Positions 49,007 to 59,984 of a DNA stretch of 64,000 nucleotides are shown piece after piece. Below the pieces are notes generated by a model. That model was given only the letters and a program-made list of their open reading frames with translations. It was not told the DNA's origin and searched no databases. Location of the stretch: contig CALKCP010000015.1 in assembly GCA_938083445.1 (NCBI GenBank), positions 1 through 64,000 of the forward strand, given 5' to 3'. The stretch's first letter is position 1. Every line of letters starts with the position of its first letter. This stretch comes from an uncultured Ulvibacter sp. (GTDB lineage: Bacteria; Bacteroidota; Bacteroidia; Flavobacteriales; Flavobacteriaceae). The translations under genes were made by a program, and so were the position numbers.

Positions 49007-50362
49007 ATGATAAAAAAAGGAGTCGTTTTAATCTTCGTCTTTATATCAAGTTACGGGTATGCACAGCAAAAAGAAGCCCGAAGTTTTAATCTTGAAGAGG
49101 CTATTAGCTTTGCTATCGACAGTAACTATACCGCCATAAATGCAAGGCGAGATATTGCAATAGCAATAAAACAAAAATGGGAAACTACCGCTGCTGGACT
49201 GCCTCAGATAAATGGAACCATATCCTATAACAACAATTTAAAACAACCGGTTACGTTGCTTCCTGCAGAAATAACTGGCGGACCAACAGGAACCTTCACG
49301 CCAGTTACTTTTGGAACAAAACAGAACGGCTCGGCGGTTGCTACCTTGGATCAATTAATTTTTGATGGAAGTTATCTCGTTGGGCTAAAAGCCGCTAAGA
49401 CTTTTTTAAAATATTCTGAAAACCTATTAGAAAAAACCAACCTTGAAATTAGAAAAGGGGTTATAAACGCTTATGGAAGTGTAATTCTTTCGAAGGAACT
49501 TGTTTTAATATTTGAAAAAAACAAAGTCAACTTGGAGAAAAACCTTTTCGAAACACGAAAGATTTTTGAGAACGGACTTGCGGAAGAGGAAAGCGTAGAA
49601 CAACTGGAAATTACACTCTTGCAAATTGATACTCAATTAAATAATGTGAGACGTACCTACTCAATAGCCAAACAGATGTTTAATGTATCCTTGGGAATTG
49701 ATGTGAGTGAAGTTGTCGTTTTTGAAGATTCATTTGATGAGTTAACGACCCAAAACATTCGCTTAGATCTTTTAGACAAGGCTTTGAATATTGAAGAAAA
49801 TATCGATTATAAAATAGCTTTAAATTATACGCAACAACGCGATTTAGAAATGCAATTGGAAAAAAGCAAATTCTTACCTAGTTTGAATGCTTTTGCAAAT
49901 TACGGTACTGCTGCAAACAGCAACACCTTTTCCTTTTTTAATGAAGAACAGATCTGGTATCAATCTTCAATAATAGGGCTTAGCTTAAAGGTCCCCGTTT
50001 ATAGCAGTGGTATGAGGCGTGCTAAAACTCAGAAAGCAGAAATAGCATTAGAAAAGGCAGAGACTGATTTAGAACTGGCCATTCAGAATATTATGTTAGA
50101 GCTAAATACATCCAAGAGCAACTACCAATTTGCTATTGATAAATACCAAAATGCTAAGAAGAACATTGCATTGGCTGAACGTATTGAAAATAAAAACCAA
50201 ACAAAATTTATTGAAGGACTCGCTTCTAGTTTCGATCTGCGACAAGCACAAACGCAGCTGTATACTTTTCAACAAGAATACTTTCAGTCGATGCTTGATG
50301 TAATCAATGCAAAATCGAATTTAGAAACGGTACTTAACACACCTCAACTAACAAACAATTAA
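49007..50362 (+). CDS. TolC-family outer membrane efflux protein
   Basis: Signal peptide, TolC-like coiled-coil pattern (LRQAQTQLYTFQQEYFQSMLDVINAKSNLETVL); between tetR and an MFP gene. Confidence 0.92.
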   Translation: MIKKGVVLIFVFISSYGYAQQKEARSFNLEEAISFAIDSNYTAINARRDIAIAIKQKWETTAAGLPQINGTISYNNNLKQPVTLLPAEITGGPTGTFTPVTFGTKQNGSAVATLDQLIFDGSYLVGLKAAKTFLKYSENLLEKTNLEIRKGVINAYGSVILSKELVLIFEKNKVNLEKNLFETRKIFENGLAEEESVEQLEITLLQIDTQLNNVRRTYSIAKQMFNVSLGIDVSEVVVFEDSFDELTTQNIRLDLLDKALNIEENIDYKIALNYTQQRDLEMQLEKSKFLPSLNAFANYGTAANSNTFSFFNEEQIWYQSSIIGLSLKVPVYSSGMRRAKTQKAEIALEKAETDLELAIQNIMLELNTSKSNYQFAIDKYQNAKKNIALAERIENKNQTKFIEGLASSFDLRQAQTQLYTFQQEYFQSMLDVINAKSNLETVLNTPQLTNN

Positions 50363-50384
50363 CAAATCACTAGAAAAAACAAGA

Positions 50385-51551
50385 ATGAAAAACTTAATTC
50401 TAATACTCTTAACAATACTCACTTTTGTCTCATGTGGAAATGCCGAAAAACAATCGGTTGAAGCAGTTATAGATTCAAACAACGAGGCTAGCATCATTGA
50501 GATGCGAAGTGATTTGGTGACACAACAACAAGATATACAAGCCAAACTAGCTCTTTTGGACGCAAAATTAAGTGAACTAAATCCCGAGGAGAAGATTCCT
50601 CTCATTACCACATTTACTGCAATTCAAGAGAACTTTCAGCATTATTTAGAGTTACAAGGGCGCGTTGAAACAAAACAAAACATTGTTCTAATGCCAGAAA
50701 TGGGTGGTATTCTAACTCATATGTATGTAAAAAACGGAGAAAAAGTAACGAAAGGGCAGCTGCTGGCACGAATAGATGATGGCGGTATGGGGCAACAATT
50801 AGCTCAGATGCAAATTCAATCGGAGCTGGCTAAGACAACTTTCGAACGCCAAGAGCGATTGTGGAAACAGAAGATTGGAAGTGAAATCCAATATTTGCAG
50901 GCAAAATCAAATTTTGAAGGGCAACAAAGAGCCGTCAATCAAATGGAAATCCAAGTAGCAAAAACAGGGGTTAGAGCACCATTCTCAGGAACTATTGACA
51001 ATGTTATTACCGAACAAGGAAGTGTTGTTTCACCTGGACAAACACCCTTACTCAGAATTGTTAATTTAAGAAATATGTATATCAAAACTGATGTGCCCGA
51101 AACCTATATCTCGAGTGTAACTAAAGGACAACAGGTGTACGTTAGTTTTCCTGTTTTAGGGAAGAGTCTTGATGCACAGATTAGACAAGCGGGTAACTTT
51201 ATCAATCCAAACAATCGAACTTTTAAAATTGAAATAGATGTTCCCAATACAGATAATTTAATCAAACCTAACCTCACGGCAAGACTTCGTATTAATGATT
51301 ATACCAACGAAAATGCCTTGTTAATCCCTCAAAACATTATTTCTGAAAATGCGCAAGGCGAGCAATACATTTACGTTTTGAAAAACATTGATAATAATAA
51401 AGCGCAAGCTCAGAAAGTAATTATTAAAACGGGGGAAACGCAAGGGGATGTGATCGAGGTATTAGAAGGTCTTAACGATGGCGACCAAATAATTAATGAG
51501 GGCGCCCGAAGTGTTGAAGATGGTCAAAGTGTAAGAATTATAACATATTAA
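50385..51551 (+). CDS. Efflux RND periplasmic adaptor (membrane fusion protein), lipoprotein
   Basis: Lipobox LTFVSCGN; biotinyl-lipoyl-like hairpin (GILTHMYVKNGEKVTKGQLLARID...VRAPFSGTIDNVITEQGSVVSPGQTPLLRI). Confidence 0.94.
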   Translation: MKNLILILLTILTFVSCGNAEKQSVEAVIDSNNEASIIEMRSDLVTQQQDIQAKLALLDAKLSELNPEEKIPLITTFTAIQENFQHYLELQGRVETKQNIVLMPEMGGILTHMYVKNGEKVTKGQLLARIDDGGMGQQLAQMQIQSELAKTTFERQERLWKQKIGSEIQYLQAKSNFEGQQRAVNQMEIQVAKTGVRAPFSGTIDNVITEQGSVVSPGQTPLLRIVNLRNMYIKTDVPETYISSVTKGQQVYVSFPVLGKSLDAQIRQAGNFINPNNRTFKIEIDVPNTDNLIKPNLTARLRINDYTNENALLIPQNIISENAQGEQYIYVLKNIDNNKAQAQKVIIKTGETQGDVIEVLEGLNDGDQIINEGARSVEDGQSVRIITY

Positions 51552-51561
51552 GAACCCGAAA

Positions 51562-54500
51562 ATGGCTAAAAGCAAAACAAACACAGACAAAGAATTTAAG
51601 CTGTCATCTTGGGCGATTCAAAACAAAACAACAATTTATGTCATTATGGCCTTGATTCTATATCTCGGCATCTCGGCATACTTTAGCATGCCAAGGGAAA
51701 GTTTTCCTGAAATTCGTGAAACTAAAATTTATGTAAGTGCATTATTTCCAGGAAATACCGCTGAAGACATAGAAAAGTTAATCACCGACCCACTTGAAGA
51801 CAAATTAAAAACAGTGAGCAATGTTGTTGGGATAACCTCAACGTCTCAGGAAGATTATTCGATGCTGGTTGTAGAATTTGATGAGGCAATTTCAGTAGAG
51901 CTTGCTTTGCAAAAAGTAAAAGATGAAATAGATTCTGAAACCTCAGGTGAGGATTGGCCAACATTTAATGGGGCTAAAGTAGAACCCAATATATTTGAGC
52001 TGAGCATGTCTGAGGAAATGCCAATTTTGAACATAAATATATCTGGAGATTATACCGTCTCAAAACTCAAAGAATTTGGAGAATATCTGCAGAATGAAAT
52101 TGAAAATCTTGGCGAAATAAAAAAGGTTGATATCCGGGGAGCACAAGATAATGAGGTGGAGGTAGCAGTGAATATCTTTAAGATGATGGCCTCTTCAGTA
52201 AGTTTTCAAGATGTGATTAACGCTATCAACAACGGTAATATGACCATGTCTGCCGGAAATTATGTTGCAAGTGGGCAAAGAAGAACCATTCGCATTATAG
52301 GTGAAATTGACGCCCCTTCCGATTTAAATGATTTTGTTGTGAAATCGGAAAATGGAGACATCGTGTATCTGCAAGATATTGCCAAGGTAAAATTCAAGGA
52401 AAAAGACCGAACGACCTATGCGCGCGAATTTGGTGAGCGGGTCGTAATGCTAGATGTGAAAAAGCGTTCAGGTAAAAATATGGTTGCCGCTGCCGAACAA
52501 ATAGAGGTCATTGTAAAAAAAGCAAAAGAAGATTACTTTCCAACAAATTTGAAGGTGACCATAACCAATGATCAATCTTCAAAGACCATCGGACAGGTAG
52601 ATGATTTGGTAAACAATATCATTTTTGGGATTATCTTAGTGGTTACTGTTTTGATGTTTTTCTTAGGATTCAAAAACGCTTTGTTTGTAGGCTTTGCGAT
52701 TCCTATGTCGATGTTCATGTCATTAATGATCCTAAATCAGCTTGGTTATACCATGAATACAATGATACTCTTCGGGCTTATCATGGGGTTAGGGATGCTT
52801 GTTGACAATGGTATTGTCGTTGTAGAAAATGTGTATCGGTTGATGGAGGAAGAAGGGTTAAGTCGCGTTGAAGCGGCGAAGAAGGGTATCGGTGAGATTG
52901 CATTTCCTATAATTATTTCAACGGCGACGACCGTAGCTGCATTTATACCACTTGGGTTATGGCCAGGACTAATGGGCCAATTTATGATCTATTTCCCTAT
53001 TACATTGTCGGTCGTTCTTGGGTCTTCACTATTGGTTGCTATTTTCTTTAATTCCGTTTTGGTGTCTCAGTTTATGACCATTGAAGACAACGAGATGCCT
53101 CTTAATCAAATCATTAAAATATCGACAATAGTAGCGGGTATAGGACTCCTCATTTTGTTTTTTGGAGGAGAATACCGCGCCTTAGGAACCGTTATGGTTT
53201 TTACCGCTATCATGCTTTGGGTGTATAGACTTGTAATTCGTAAAATGGCAAAACGTTTTCAATCCAAGTCTTTAGTGAGGCTAGAAAATTGGTATGAAAA
53301 AAAGTTGACCAATGCTTTTAAGAAGAAACAACCACTACTTATTGTTGGCACAACCTTCATATTACTCTTTGTAGCCTTTATTACTTTTGGTATCTCGGTC
53401 GATGAGCAGCGTACCAAAATTGAATTCTTTCCCGACAACAAGCCCAATCAAATCATTGTATACATAGAATATCCTCAAGGTACCGATATTGATAAAACAA
53501 ATGCCATTACAAAAGAAATAGAGGCAAAAGTTTATACCGTTTTAAACGACGATCAATATACAGACGGTGATTATAACTTTATGGTCGAGAGTACGGTTTC
53601 ACAGGTAGGAGAAGGAGCGGGTAACCCACAAACAGATGGAGGGTCTTCAGCAGAAATGCCACACAAAGGAAAAATCACGGCTTCGATGCGAGAGTATAAA
53701 TATCGAAAAGGTGAAGACAGTGAGTTATTGAGGCAGAAAGTACAAGAGGCTCTTGTCGGTATTTACCCTGGAGTACTTATTTCAGTAGAAAAAGATGCCA
53801 ATGGCCCGCCAGCAGGTCCACCAATAAATATAGAAATTAAGGGAGATAATTACAACGAACTGATAGCTACCGCCGAGCGTATGCGCGATTATATTAACAG
53901 CAAGAACATCGCTGCAATTGATGAACTTAAAATAGACGTTAATAAAGACAAGCCGGCTATGGAGGTTCTTGTAGACAGGGAAAAAGCCGGGGAACTGGGC
54001 GTTACAGCAGGCCAAGTTGGGCAGCAATTACGCAATTCTATTTTTGGAGCGAAAGCCGGAGTGTATAAGAAAGCAGGTGAAGACTATGATATCTATATCA
54101 GATTCGATGAAAATATCCGCTACAATAGCAGCGCCCTCTTTAATCAAACGATGACCTTTAGGACAAATACTGGGAAATTAAGAGAGATACCCGTCTCGGC
54201 CGTGGCATCGCAAAAAAACAGTTCTGGGTTTAGTGCCATTAAACATAAAGATGCGCAACGTGTCGTTACCGTATATTCTGCTCTTGCCCCAGGTTATACA
54301 GATGCCGGAGCCGTGGTAAGTCAAATACAAAATGAAATGCAAAATTACAAGGGTCTTTCTGAGGATATAAGGATCGATTATACCGGACAAATAGAAGAGC
54401 AAAACAAGCAGATGACATTTTTGATGGGCGCCTTCTTTTCAGGATTGGGATTGATCTTTTTAATTTTAATCTTTCAATTTAATTCGATCTCAAAACCAAC

Positions 54501-55059
54501 CATTATAATGATTGCTATATTCTTGAGCTTTATTGGTGTTTTTGGAGGTCTGGTTATTACCGGGGCACCCTTTGTAATAATGATGACAATGATGGGGATT
54601 ATCTCATTGGCTGGTATTGTGGTAAACAATGGCGTGGTATTGCTAGATTATGCTCAATTATTGATTGATCGAAAGAAAAATGAATTGGATGTAAATGATT
54701 CAGAATATCTATCTAATGACGATTTACTTCGTTGTATTATTAGAGCAGGAAAGGCTCGTTTGCGTCCCGTACTACTTACGGCAATTACCACAATATTGGG
54801 ATTAATTCCATTAGCGATTGGCTTGAATATTAACTTCTTTACGTTAGTCAAAGATTTTGATCCAAACATATATTTTGGAGGAGACAATGTTATTTTTTGG
54901 GGCCCATTAGCATGGACCGTTATTTACGGTTTAATGATTGCCACCTTCTTAACATTAATTGTAGTTCCGGTTCTTTTCTATCTAGCCATGCGACTAAAAA
55001 TGTGGGTTCATTCAAAAAGAAACCCAAGCATCGAAATCGCTTCAGAAATTGAACTATAA
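51562..55059 (+). CDS. Efflux RND transporter permease (AcrB/HAE1-like)
   Basis: 1165 aa; GLIMGLGMLVDNGIVVVENVYRLMEEEG; MMTMMGIISLAGIVVNNGVVLLDYAQ. Confidence 0.96.
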   Translation: MAKSKTNTDKEFKLSSWAIQNKTTIYVIMALILYLGISAYFSMPRESFPEIRETKIYVSALFPGNTAEDIEKLITDPLEDKLKTVSNVVGITSTSQEDYSMLVVEFDEAISVELALQKVKDEIDSETSGEDWPTFNGAKVEPNIFELSMSEEMPILNINISGDYTVSKLKEFGEYLQNEIENLGEIKKVDIRGAQDNEVEVAVNIFKMMASSVSFQDVINAINNGNMTMSAGNYVASGQRRTIRIIGEIDAPSDLNDFVVKSENGDIVYLQDIAKVKFKEKDRTTYAREFGERVVMLDVKKRSGKNMVAAAEQIEVIVKKAKEDYFPTNLKVTITNDQSSKTIGQVDDLVNNIIFGIILVVTVLMFFLGFKNALFVGFAIPMSMFMSLMILNQLGYTMNTMILFGLIMGLGMLVDNGIVVVENVYRLMEEEGLSRVEAAKKGIGEIAFPIIISTATTVAAFIPLGLWPGLMGQFMIYFPITLSVVLGSSLLVAIFFNSVLVSQFMTIEDNEMPLNQIIKISTIVAGIGLLILFFGGEYRALGTVMVFTAIMLWVYRLVIRKMAKRFQSKSLVRLENWYEKKLTNAFKKKQPLLIVGTTFILLFVAFITFGISVDEQRTKIEFFPDNKPNQIIVYIEYPQGTDIDKTNAITKEIEAKVYTVLNDDQYTDGDYNFMVESTVSQVGEGAGNPQTDGGSSAEMPHKGKITASMREYKYRKGEDSELLRQKVQEALVGIYPGVLISVEKDANGPPAGPPINIEIKGDNYNELIATAERMRDYINSKNIAAIDELKIDVNKDKPAMEVLVDREKAGELGVTAGQVGQQLRNSIFGAKAGVYKKAGEDYDIYIRFDENIRYNSSALFNQTMTFRTNTGKLREIPVSAVASQKNSSGFSAIKHKDAQRVVTVYSALAPGYTDAGAVVSQIQNEMQNYKGLSEDIRIDYTGQIEEQNKQMTFLMGAFFSGLGLIFLILIFQFNSISKPTIIMIAIFLSFIGVFGGLVITGAPFVIMMTMMGIISLAGIVVNNGVVLLDYAQLLIDRKKNELDVNDSEYLSNDDLLRCIIRAGKARLRPVLLTAITTILGLIPLAIGLNINFFTLVKDFDPNIYFGGDNVIFWGPLAWTVIYGLMIATFLTLIVVPVLFYLAMRLKMWVHSKRNPSIEIASEIEL

Positions 55060-55169
55060 GTAGTAAAACAATGACATATCACGTATTCTTTTCTAATTTT
55101 GATGTTAGCAGCTATTATCTTTATAAATTTGCAGCTTCTTTAGTGTTGGGGAAAACTTAATTATTCGAA

Positions 55170-56924
55170 ATGTACAGAACGCATACCAATGGCGAATTAA
55201 ACGCCTCATTTATAGGAGAAGAAGTAACGTTAGCTGGTTGGGTCCAAAAAACCCGAAACAAAGGCTTTATGGTCTGGGTAGATCTGCGGGATCGATATGG
55301 GATTACACAATTAATTTTTGACGAAGAACGTACCCCTAAAAAAATGATGCTGGAGGCAGCAAATCTTGGTCGCGAATTTGTAATTCAAGTAAAAGGAATA
55401 GTGATTGAGCGTGAATCACAAAATACGAAAATGAAAACGGGACAAATAGAAATATTAGTTTCCGAATTTACCATTCTGAATAAATCGCTTACACCCCCTT
55501 TTACTATAGAAGATGATACCGACGGAGGTGAAGACCTTCGTATGAAATATCGTTACCTCGATATACGACGGAATCCGGTGCGAGAAAACTTAATTTTTCG
55601 ACATAAAGTAACGATGGCTGTCCGCAATTATCTTTCAAAGGAAGCTTTTGTTGAAGTTGAAACGCCTTACCTGATTAAATCAACGCCAGAAGGAGCAAGA
55701 GATTTTGTGGTTCCATCTCGAATGAACGCCGGTCAATTTTACGCCCTGCCCCAATCGCCTCAAACATTCAAGCAATTATTAATGGTGGGCGGAATGGATA
55801 AGTATTTTCAAATTGTAAAGTGTTTTAGAGACGAAGATTTGAGGTCAGACAGACAACCTGAGTTTACACAAATTGACTGTGAAATGGCTTTTATTGACCA
55901 AGAAGATATCTTACATACTTTTGAAGGCTTAACGCGTCATTTATTAAAAGAGATAAACGGAGTAGACCTTGCTGCTTTTCCCAGAATGACGTACGATGAT
56001 GCCATGCAAAAATATGGAAATGACAAACCAGACATTCGGTTTGGGATGGAATTTGGAGAACTCAACGAAGTGGCTCAGCATAAAGACTTTGGTGTTTTTA
56101 ATACAGCTGAGTTAGTTGTCGGAATAGCGGTTCCAGGTGGAAATAAATATACCCGTAAAGAGATTGACAAGCTGATAGATTGGATAAGGCGACCACAAGT
56201 TGGAGCCTTAGGAATGGTGTATTGTCGTTGCAACGATGATGGCAGTTTCAAATCTTCCGTTGACAAGTTTTATTCACAAGAAGACTTGGGAAAATGGGCT
56301 GAAACTACAGGAGCCAACCAAGGAGATCTTATTTGTATCCTTTCAGGAGACAAAAACAAAGTCCGTGCCCAATTAAGTGCATTAAGGATGGAACTCGCTG
56401 AAAGGCTAGGGCTAAGAAAGTCGGACGAATTTGCCCCGCTGTGGGTGATTGATTTCCCTCTGTTAGAATGGGACGAGGACAGCAAACGCTACCATGCCAT
56501 GCACCATCCCTTTACTTCGCCAAAACCGGGTCAATTGGAGTTACTCGCAACCAGTCCAGGAGAAGTAAAAGCAAATGCTTACGATCTGGTATTAAATGGA
56601 AATGAAATTGGCGGAGGCTCCATTAGAATACACGACAAAGAAACTCAGGCGTTGATGTTCGATTACCTCGGCTTTACAAAACAAGAAGCAGAGGCTCAGT
56701 TCGGATTCTTAATGGATGCATTTCAATATGGCGCGCCACCTCACGGCGGACTTGCTTTTGGTTTGGATAGACTGGTTGCCATCTTAGGAGGACAAGAAAC
56801 CATTAGAGATTTTATCGCATTTCCTAAAAATAATTCGGGGAGAGATGTCATGATTGATGCCCCAGCAGCAATTGATGGTGCCCAATTGGAAGAGTTAAAT
56901 TTACAACTGACGAATAAATCGTAA
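55170..56924 (+). CDS. aspS: Aspartyl-tRNA synthetase
   Basis: [36 protein letters not shown]...[37 protein letters not shown]. Confidence 0.98.
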   Translation: MYRTHTNGELNASFIGEEVTLAGWVQKTRNKGFMVWVDLRDRYGITQLIFDEERTPKKMMLEAANLGREFVIQVKGIVIERESQNTKMKTGQIEILVSEFTILNKSLTPPFTIEDDTDGGEDLRMKYRYLDIRRNPVRENLIFRHKVTMAVRNYLSKEAFVEVETPYLIKSTPEGARDFVVPSRMNAGQFYALPQSPQTFKQLLMVGGMDKYFQIVKCFRDEDLRSDRQPEFTQIDCEMAFIDQEDILHTFEGLTRHLLKEINGVDLAAFPRMTYDDAMQKYGNDKPDIRFGMEFGELNEVAQHKDFGVFNTAELVVGIAVPGGNKYTRKEIDKLIDWIRRPQVGALGMVYCRCNDDGSFKSSVDKFYSQEDLGKWAETTGANQGDLICILSGDKNKVRAQLSALRMELAERLGLRKSDEFAPLWVIDFPLLEWDEDSKRYHAMHHPFTSPKPGQLELLATSPGEVKANAYDLVLNGNEIGGGSIRIHDKETQALMFDYLGFTKQEAEAQFGFLMDAFQYGAPPHGGLAFGLDRLVAILGGQETIRDFIAFPKNNSGRDVMIDAPAAIDGAQLEELNLQLTNKS

Positions 56925-57007
56925 CCCAGCACCTTACCAATGCAAGATCTTTTGAGTTGGTTCAGCATAGCAGTGCAAAAACGAATTGATTTTTTTTAGA
57001 AAAAACT

Positions 57008-57253
57008 ATGAACTATTTTTTAAGAATTTTATTAATAGCCGTTTTTACTGGTATTGGGGTTGGTTTTTACATTAAGTCAAGCGACGAAAAGTCGGGGCAT
57101 TTAATAATAGGAACTTCAATTGTTGTTGGAGTTTTTATTTTAATGCCGGTTTTTATTTATCATCGATGGAAAGATAGAAGTGTTAAAGACTATATGTTAA
57201 CCAAAGAAAATATTGAAAAAATGAGAGACTTTCAAAGAGATAATAAAATATAA
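57008..57253 (+). CDS. Small two-TM membrane protein of unknown function
   Basis: 81 aa, two hydrophobic helices, charged C-terminal tail; own ATG upstream of the cold-shock gene. Confidence 0.6.
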   Translation: MNYFLRILLIAVFTGIGVGFYIKSSDEKSGHLIIGTSIVVGVFILMPVFIYHRWKDRSVKDYMLTKENIEKMRDFQRDNKI

Positions 57254-57348
57254 ACGGCTTGGTTTTTAAAAATAATTTTCATTTTGTTAAAAAACCGTGT
57301 TACATTTATAGCACAATTAGACCAATTTATTAATTTATTTTTATCACA

Positions 57349-57540
57349 ATGGAAGGAACAGTAAAATTTTTCAACGAATCTAAAGGATTTGGTTTTATCA
57401 CTAATGATGAGACTGGTAAGGACATTTTTGTGCACATAACAGCACTAAATGGCGAGTCTCTAAATGAAGGTGATAAGGTGTCATATGAAGAAGAGGAAGG
57501 AAGAAAAGGAACGGTTGCCGGCCAGGTTCGCCTCGTCTAA
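57349..57540 (+). CDS. Cold-shock domain protein (CspA family)
   Basis: GTVKFFNESKGFGFITNDETGKDIFVHITALNG. Confidence 0.97.
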   Translation: MEGTVKFFNESKGFGFITNDETGKDIFVHITALNGESLNEGDKVSYEEEEGRKGTVAGQVRLV

Positions 57541-57570
57541 AACGAAACCACATATCCTTTTTAAGTTCTC

Positions 57571-57605
57571 TACCTCCTACTTTTTAACTTTGGGAGGTTT
57601 TTTTA
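57571..57605 (+). terminator. Terminator downstream of the cold-shock gene
   Basis: ACCTCCTACTTTTTAACTTTGGGAGGTTTTTTTAT: ACCTCC/GGGAGGT stem and T-run. Confidence 0.75.
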
Positions 57606-57614
57606 TTCTCTCGC

Positions 57615-58064
57615 TTAATTCAAATTTCGTTTTTCAATAAAAAATTGTTTTAAAATCGTTGCAGCTTCCTCTTCCAAAACACCACCTTTCATTTTCGTTT
57701 TAGGGTGCAACTTTGTTTTAAGTGCAATACACCCTCTTTGCTCATCACGCGCGCCATAGACAACTTTCGAAATCTGACTCCAAAATAAGGCGCCTGCGCA
57801 CATTTGGCAGGGCTCAATCGTTACATACATGGTACAACCGAGTAAATATTTACCTCCTAAAAAATTTGAGGCAGCCGTAATGGCTTGCATTTCTGCATGA
57901 GCGGTTACGTCGTTCAAAGTTTCGGTAAGGTTGTGAGCTCTTGCGATAATTTGATTGTCAATAACTACAACAGCACCTATAGGAACCTCTCCTTTTTTAT
58001 ATGCAGCTTCAGCTTCCTGTAGCGCACGTTTCATAAAATAAGCATCATCATTCTTAGATATCAC
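57615..58064 (-). CDS. tadA: tRNA-specific adenosine deaminase
   Basis: HAEMQAI and PCQMCAGALFWSQISKVVYGA deaminase motifs. Confidence 0.93.
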   Translation of the reverse strand: MISKNDDAYFMKRALQEAEAAYKKGEVPIGAVVVIDNQIIARAHNLTETLNDVTAHAEMQAITAASNFLGGKYLLGCTMYVTIEPCQMCAGALFWSQISKVVYGARDEQRGCIALKTKLHPKTKMKGGVLEEEAATILKQFFIEKRNLN

Positions 58065-58159
58065 AAGTGAAGTTTTTCAATTAATAAGGAGTATCGGCAA
58101 ACAAAAGTGTCTTTTCGAACACACGTCAACAAAAGTACAAAAGCAAAATGTATCTTTGT

Positions 58160-59935
58160 ATGGTGACTAAAAACTATTTAGATAGCATCAAATTACCCTC
58201 CGATCTGCGGAAACTACTCCCTGAAGATCTGCCCCAACTAGCACAAGAACTTCGCGCGTTTATTATTCATATTGTTGCGATAAAAGAAGGGCATTTGGGC
58301 GCTAGTTTAGGTGTTGTTGAATTGACAATTGCACTTCATTATGTTTTTAACACTCCAGAAGACATCTTAATTTGGGATGTTGGCCATCAAGCATACGGAC
58401 ACAAAATTCTCACCGGAAGAAAAGATACTTTCCACACAAATCGAATGCTGGACGGCATTAGCGGTTTTCCAAAAAGAGAAGAAAGTGCTTACGATGCTTT
58501 TGGTACAGGCCACAGCAGTACAGCAATTTCTGCAACTTTAGGGATGGCAATTGCTTCGCAACTAAAGGGAGATAATGTAAAACAACACGTTGCAATTGTT
58601 GGAGATGCATCTATCGCAAGTGGAATGGCATTTGAAGCTTTAAATCATGCTGGTGTAACCAACACAAACATCCTAGTTATTTTAAATGATAATGCTATCG
58701 GGATCGACCCTAGTGTAGGGGCATTGAAAGAGTATTTCATTAAGGTTAGTTTAAACGGAGCCCCAGAAACTGACAATATTTTTGAGGCACTCAATTTCAA
58801 TTATTCCGGACCTGTAGACGGTCATAATTTAACTGAATTGATTTCAGAGTTAAAAAGGCTTATGCAAATTGAAGGGCCTAAACTTCTTCATATTATTACG
58901 AAGAAAGGAAAAGGATTGCGACAGGCTGAAGAAAATCAAGTGGTGTATCACGCACCTGGAAAATTTGACGCCATAACAGGAAACTTGCACCCTAAAAGCA
59001 CTGCTATTCATCCGCCAAAATTTCAAGATGTATTTGGCAAAACGATTGTAGAACTGGCGAGAAAAAATGAAAATATTGTTGGAATTACTCCGGCTATGCC
59101 AACGGGAAGTTCCTTAAAGTACATGATGGAGGCATTTCCAGCACGCGCCTTCGATGTGGGTATTGCAGAGCAGCACGCAGTGACTTTTGCCGCAGGTTTG
59201 GCAACCCAAGGCCTTCAGGTCTACTGTGCTATTTATTCTACTTTTTTACAACGAGCGTATGACCAAGTGATACACGATGTATGTTTACAAAAACTCCCTG
59301 TTATTTTCTGTTTAGATCGGGCAGGATTGGTAGGCGAAGATGGTGCTACACATCACGGAATATTTGACATATCATATCTTAGATGCATCCCAAATCTGAT
59401 TATTTTTGCGCCTAGGAATGAGGTTGATTTAAGAAATATTTTATTTACAGCCCAGTTAGGCTTGTCGCTTCCAATTGCCATTCGTTATCCGAGGGGCCGG
59501 GGAAAAGAACTCAACTGGCAACAGGATTTTTCAAAAATTGAAATTGGAAAAGCAATAGAATTAAAAAAAGGCAGTTTGGTTGCCATCTTAACCATTGGCA
59601 TTATGGCTACTAATGCAATGGAGGCAATTGAAAACTCTTCAGTTACTGATAAGGTCGCTTGCTTTGATATGCGCTTTATTAAGCCATTAGATGAAAAGAT
59701 GCTTCATACAATCTTCAAAAAATATGAAACGATCATTACAGTTGAGGACGGTGTCATAAACGGAGGTTTTGGAAGCAGTATCGCCGAGTTTTCAGCAAAG
59801 CATCACTATCTTAATAAAATAGAAATTCTAGGGATCCCAGACGCTTTTCCCGAGCACGGTACTGTGGAACAACTGCAGCAGCTTTCTGGGGTTACTCCCG
59901 CAGATATTTTAAAAAAGCTTGAATTATACCTATAA
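58160..59935 (+). CDS. dxs: 1-deoxy-D-xylulose-5-phosphate synthase
   Basis: GHLGASLGVVELTIALHYVFNTPEDILIWDVGHQAYGHKILTGR; GDASIASGMAFEALNHAG; AGLVGEDGATHHGIFDISYLR. Start uncertain: 58148, 58160 or GTG 58163. Confidence 0.93.
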   Translation: MVTKNYLDSIKLPSDLRKLLPEDLPQLAQELRAFIIHIVAIKEGHLGASLGVVELTIALHYVFNTPEDILIWDVGHQAYGHKILTGRKDTFHTNRMLDGISGFPKREESAYDAFGTGHSSTAISATLGMAIASQLKGDNVKQHVAIVGDASIASGMAFEALNHAGVTNTNILVILNDNAIGIDPSVGALKEYFIKVSLNGAPETDNIFEALNFNYSGPVDGHNLTELISELKRLMQIEGPKLLHIITKKGKGLRQAEENQVVYHAPGKFDAITGNLHPKSTAIHPPKFQDVFGKTIVELARKNENIVGITPAMPTGSSLKYMMEAFPARAFDVGIAEQHAVTFAAGLATQGLQVYCAIYSTFLQRAYDQVIHDVCLQKLPVIFCLDRAGLVGEDGATHHGIFDISYLRCIPNLIIFAPRNEVDLRNILFTAQLGLSLPIAIRYPRGRGKELNWQQDFSKIEIGKAIELKKGSLVAILTIGIMATNAMEAIENSSVTDKVACFDMRFIKPLDEKMLHTIFKKYETIITVEDGVINGGFGSSIAEFSAKHHYLNKIEILGIPDAFPEHGTVEQLQQLSGVTPADILKKLELYL

Positions 59936-59968
59936 AAAAAGGAGGCTATAATAGCCTCCTTTTTTACT
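59936..59968. terminator. Bidirectional intrinsic terminator between dxs and the M36 peptidase gene
   Basis: AAAAAAGGAGGCTATAATAGCCTCCTTTTTT inverted repeat in the convergent intergenic region. Confidence 0.88.
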
Positions 59969-59984
59969 CTTCTGAAATATATTA

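Noticed and set aside
29789-56924. Asn/Asp-themed cluster (ansA, asnS, aspS, glycosylasparaginase)
   Set aside because: The genes are tens of kb apart, on different strands and separated by unrelated housekeeping genes; most likely coincidence.
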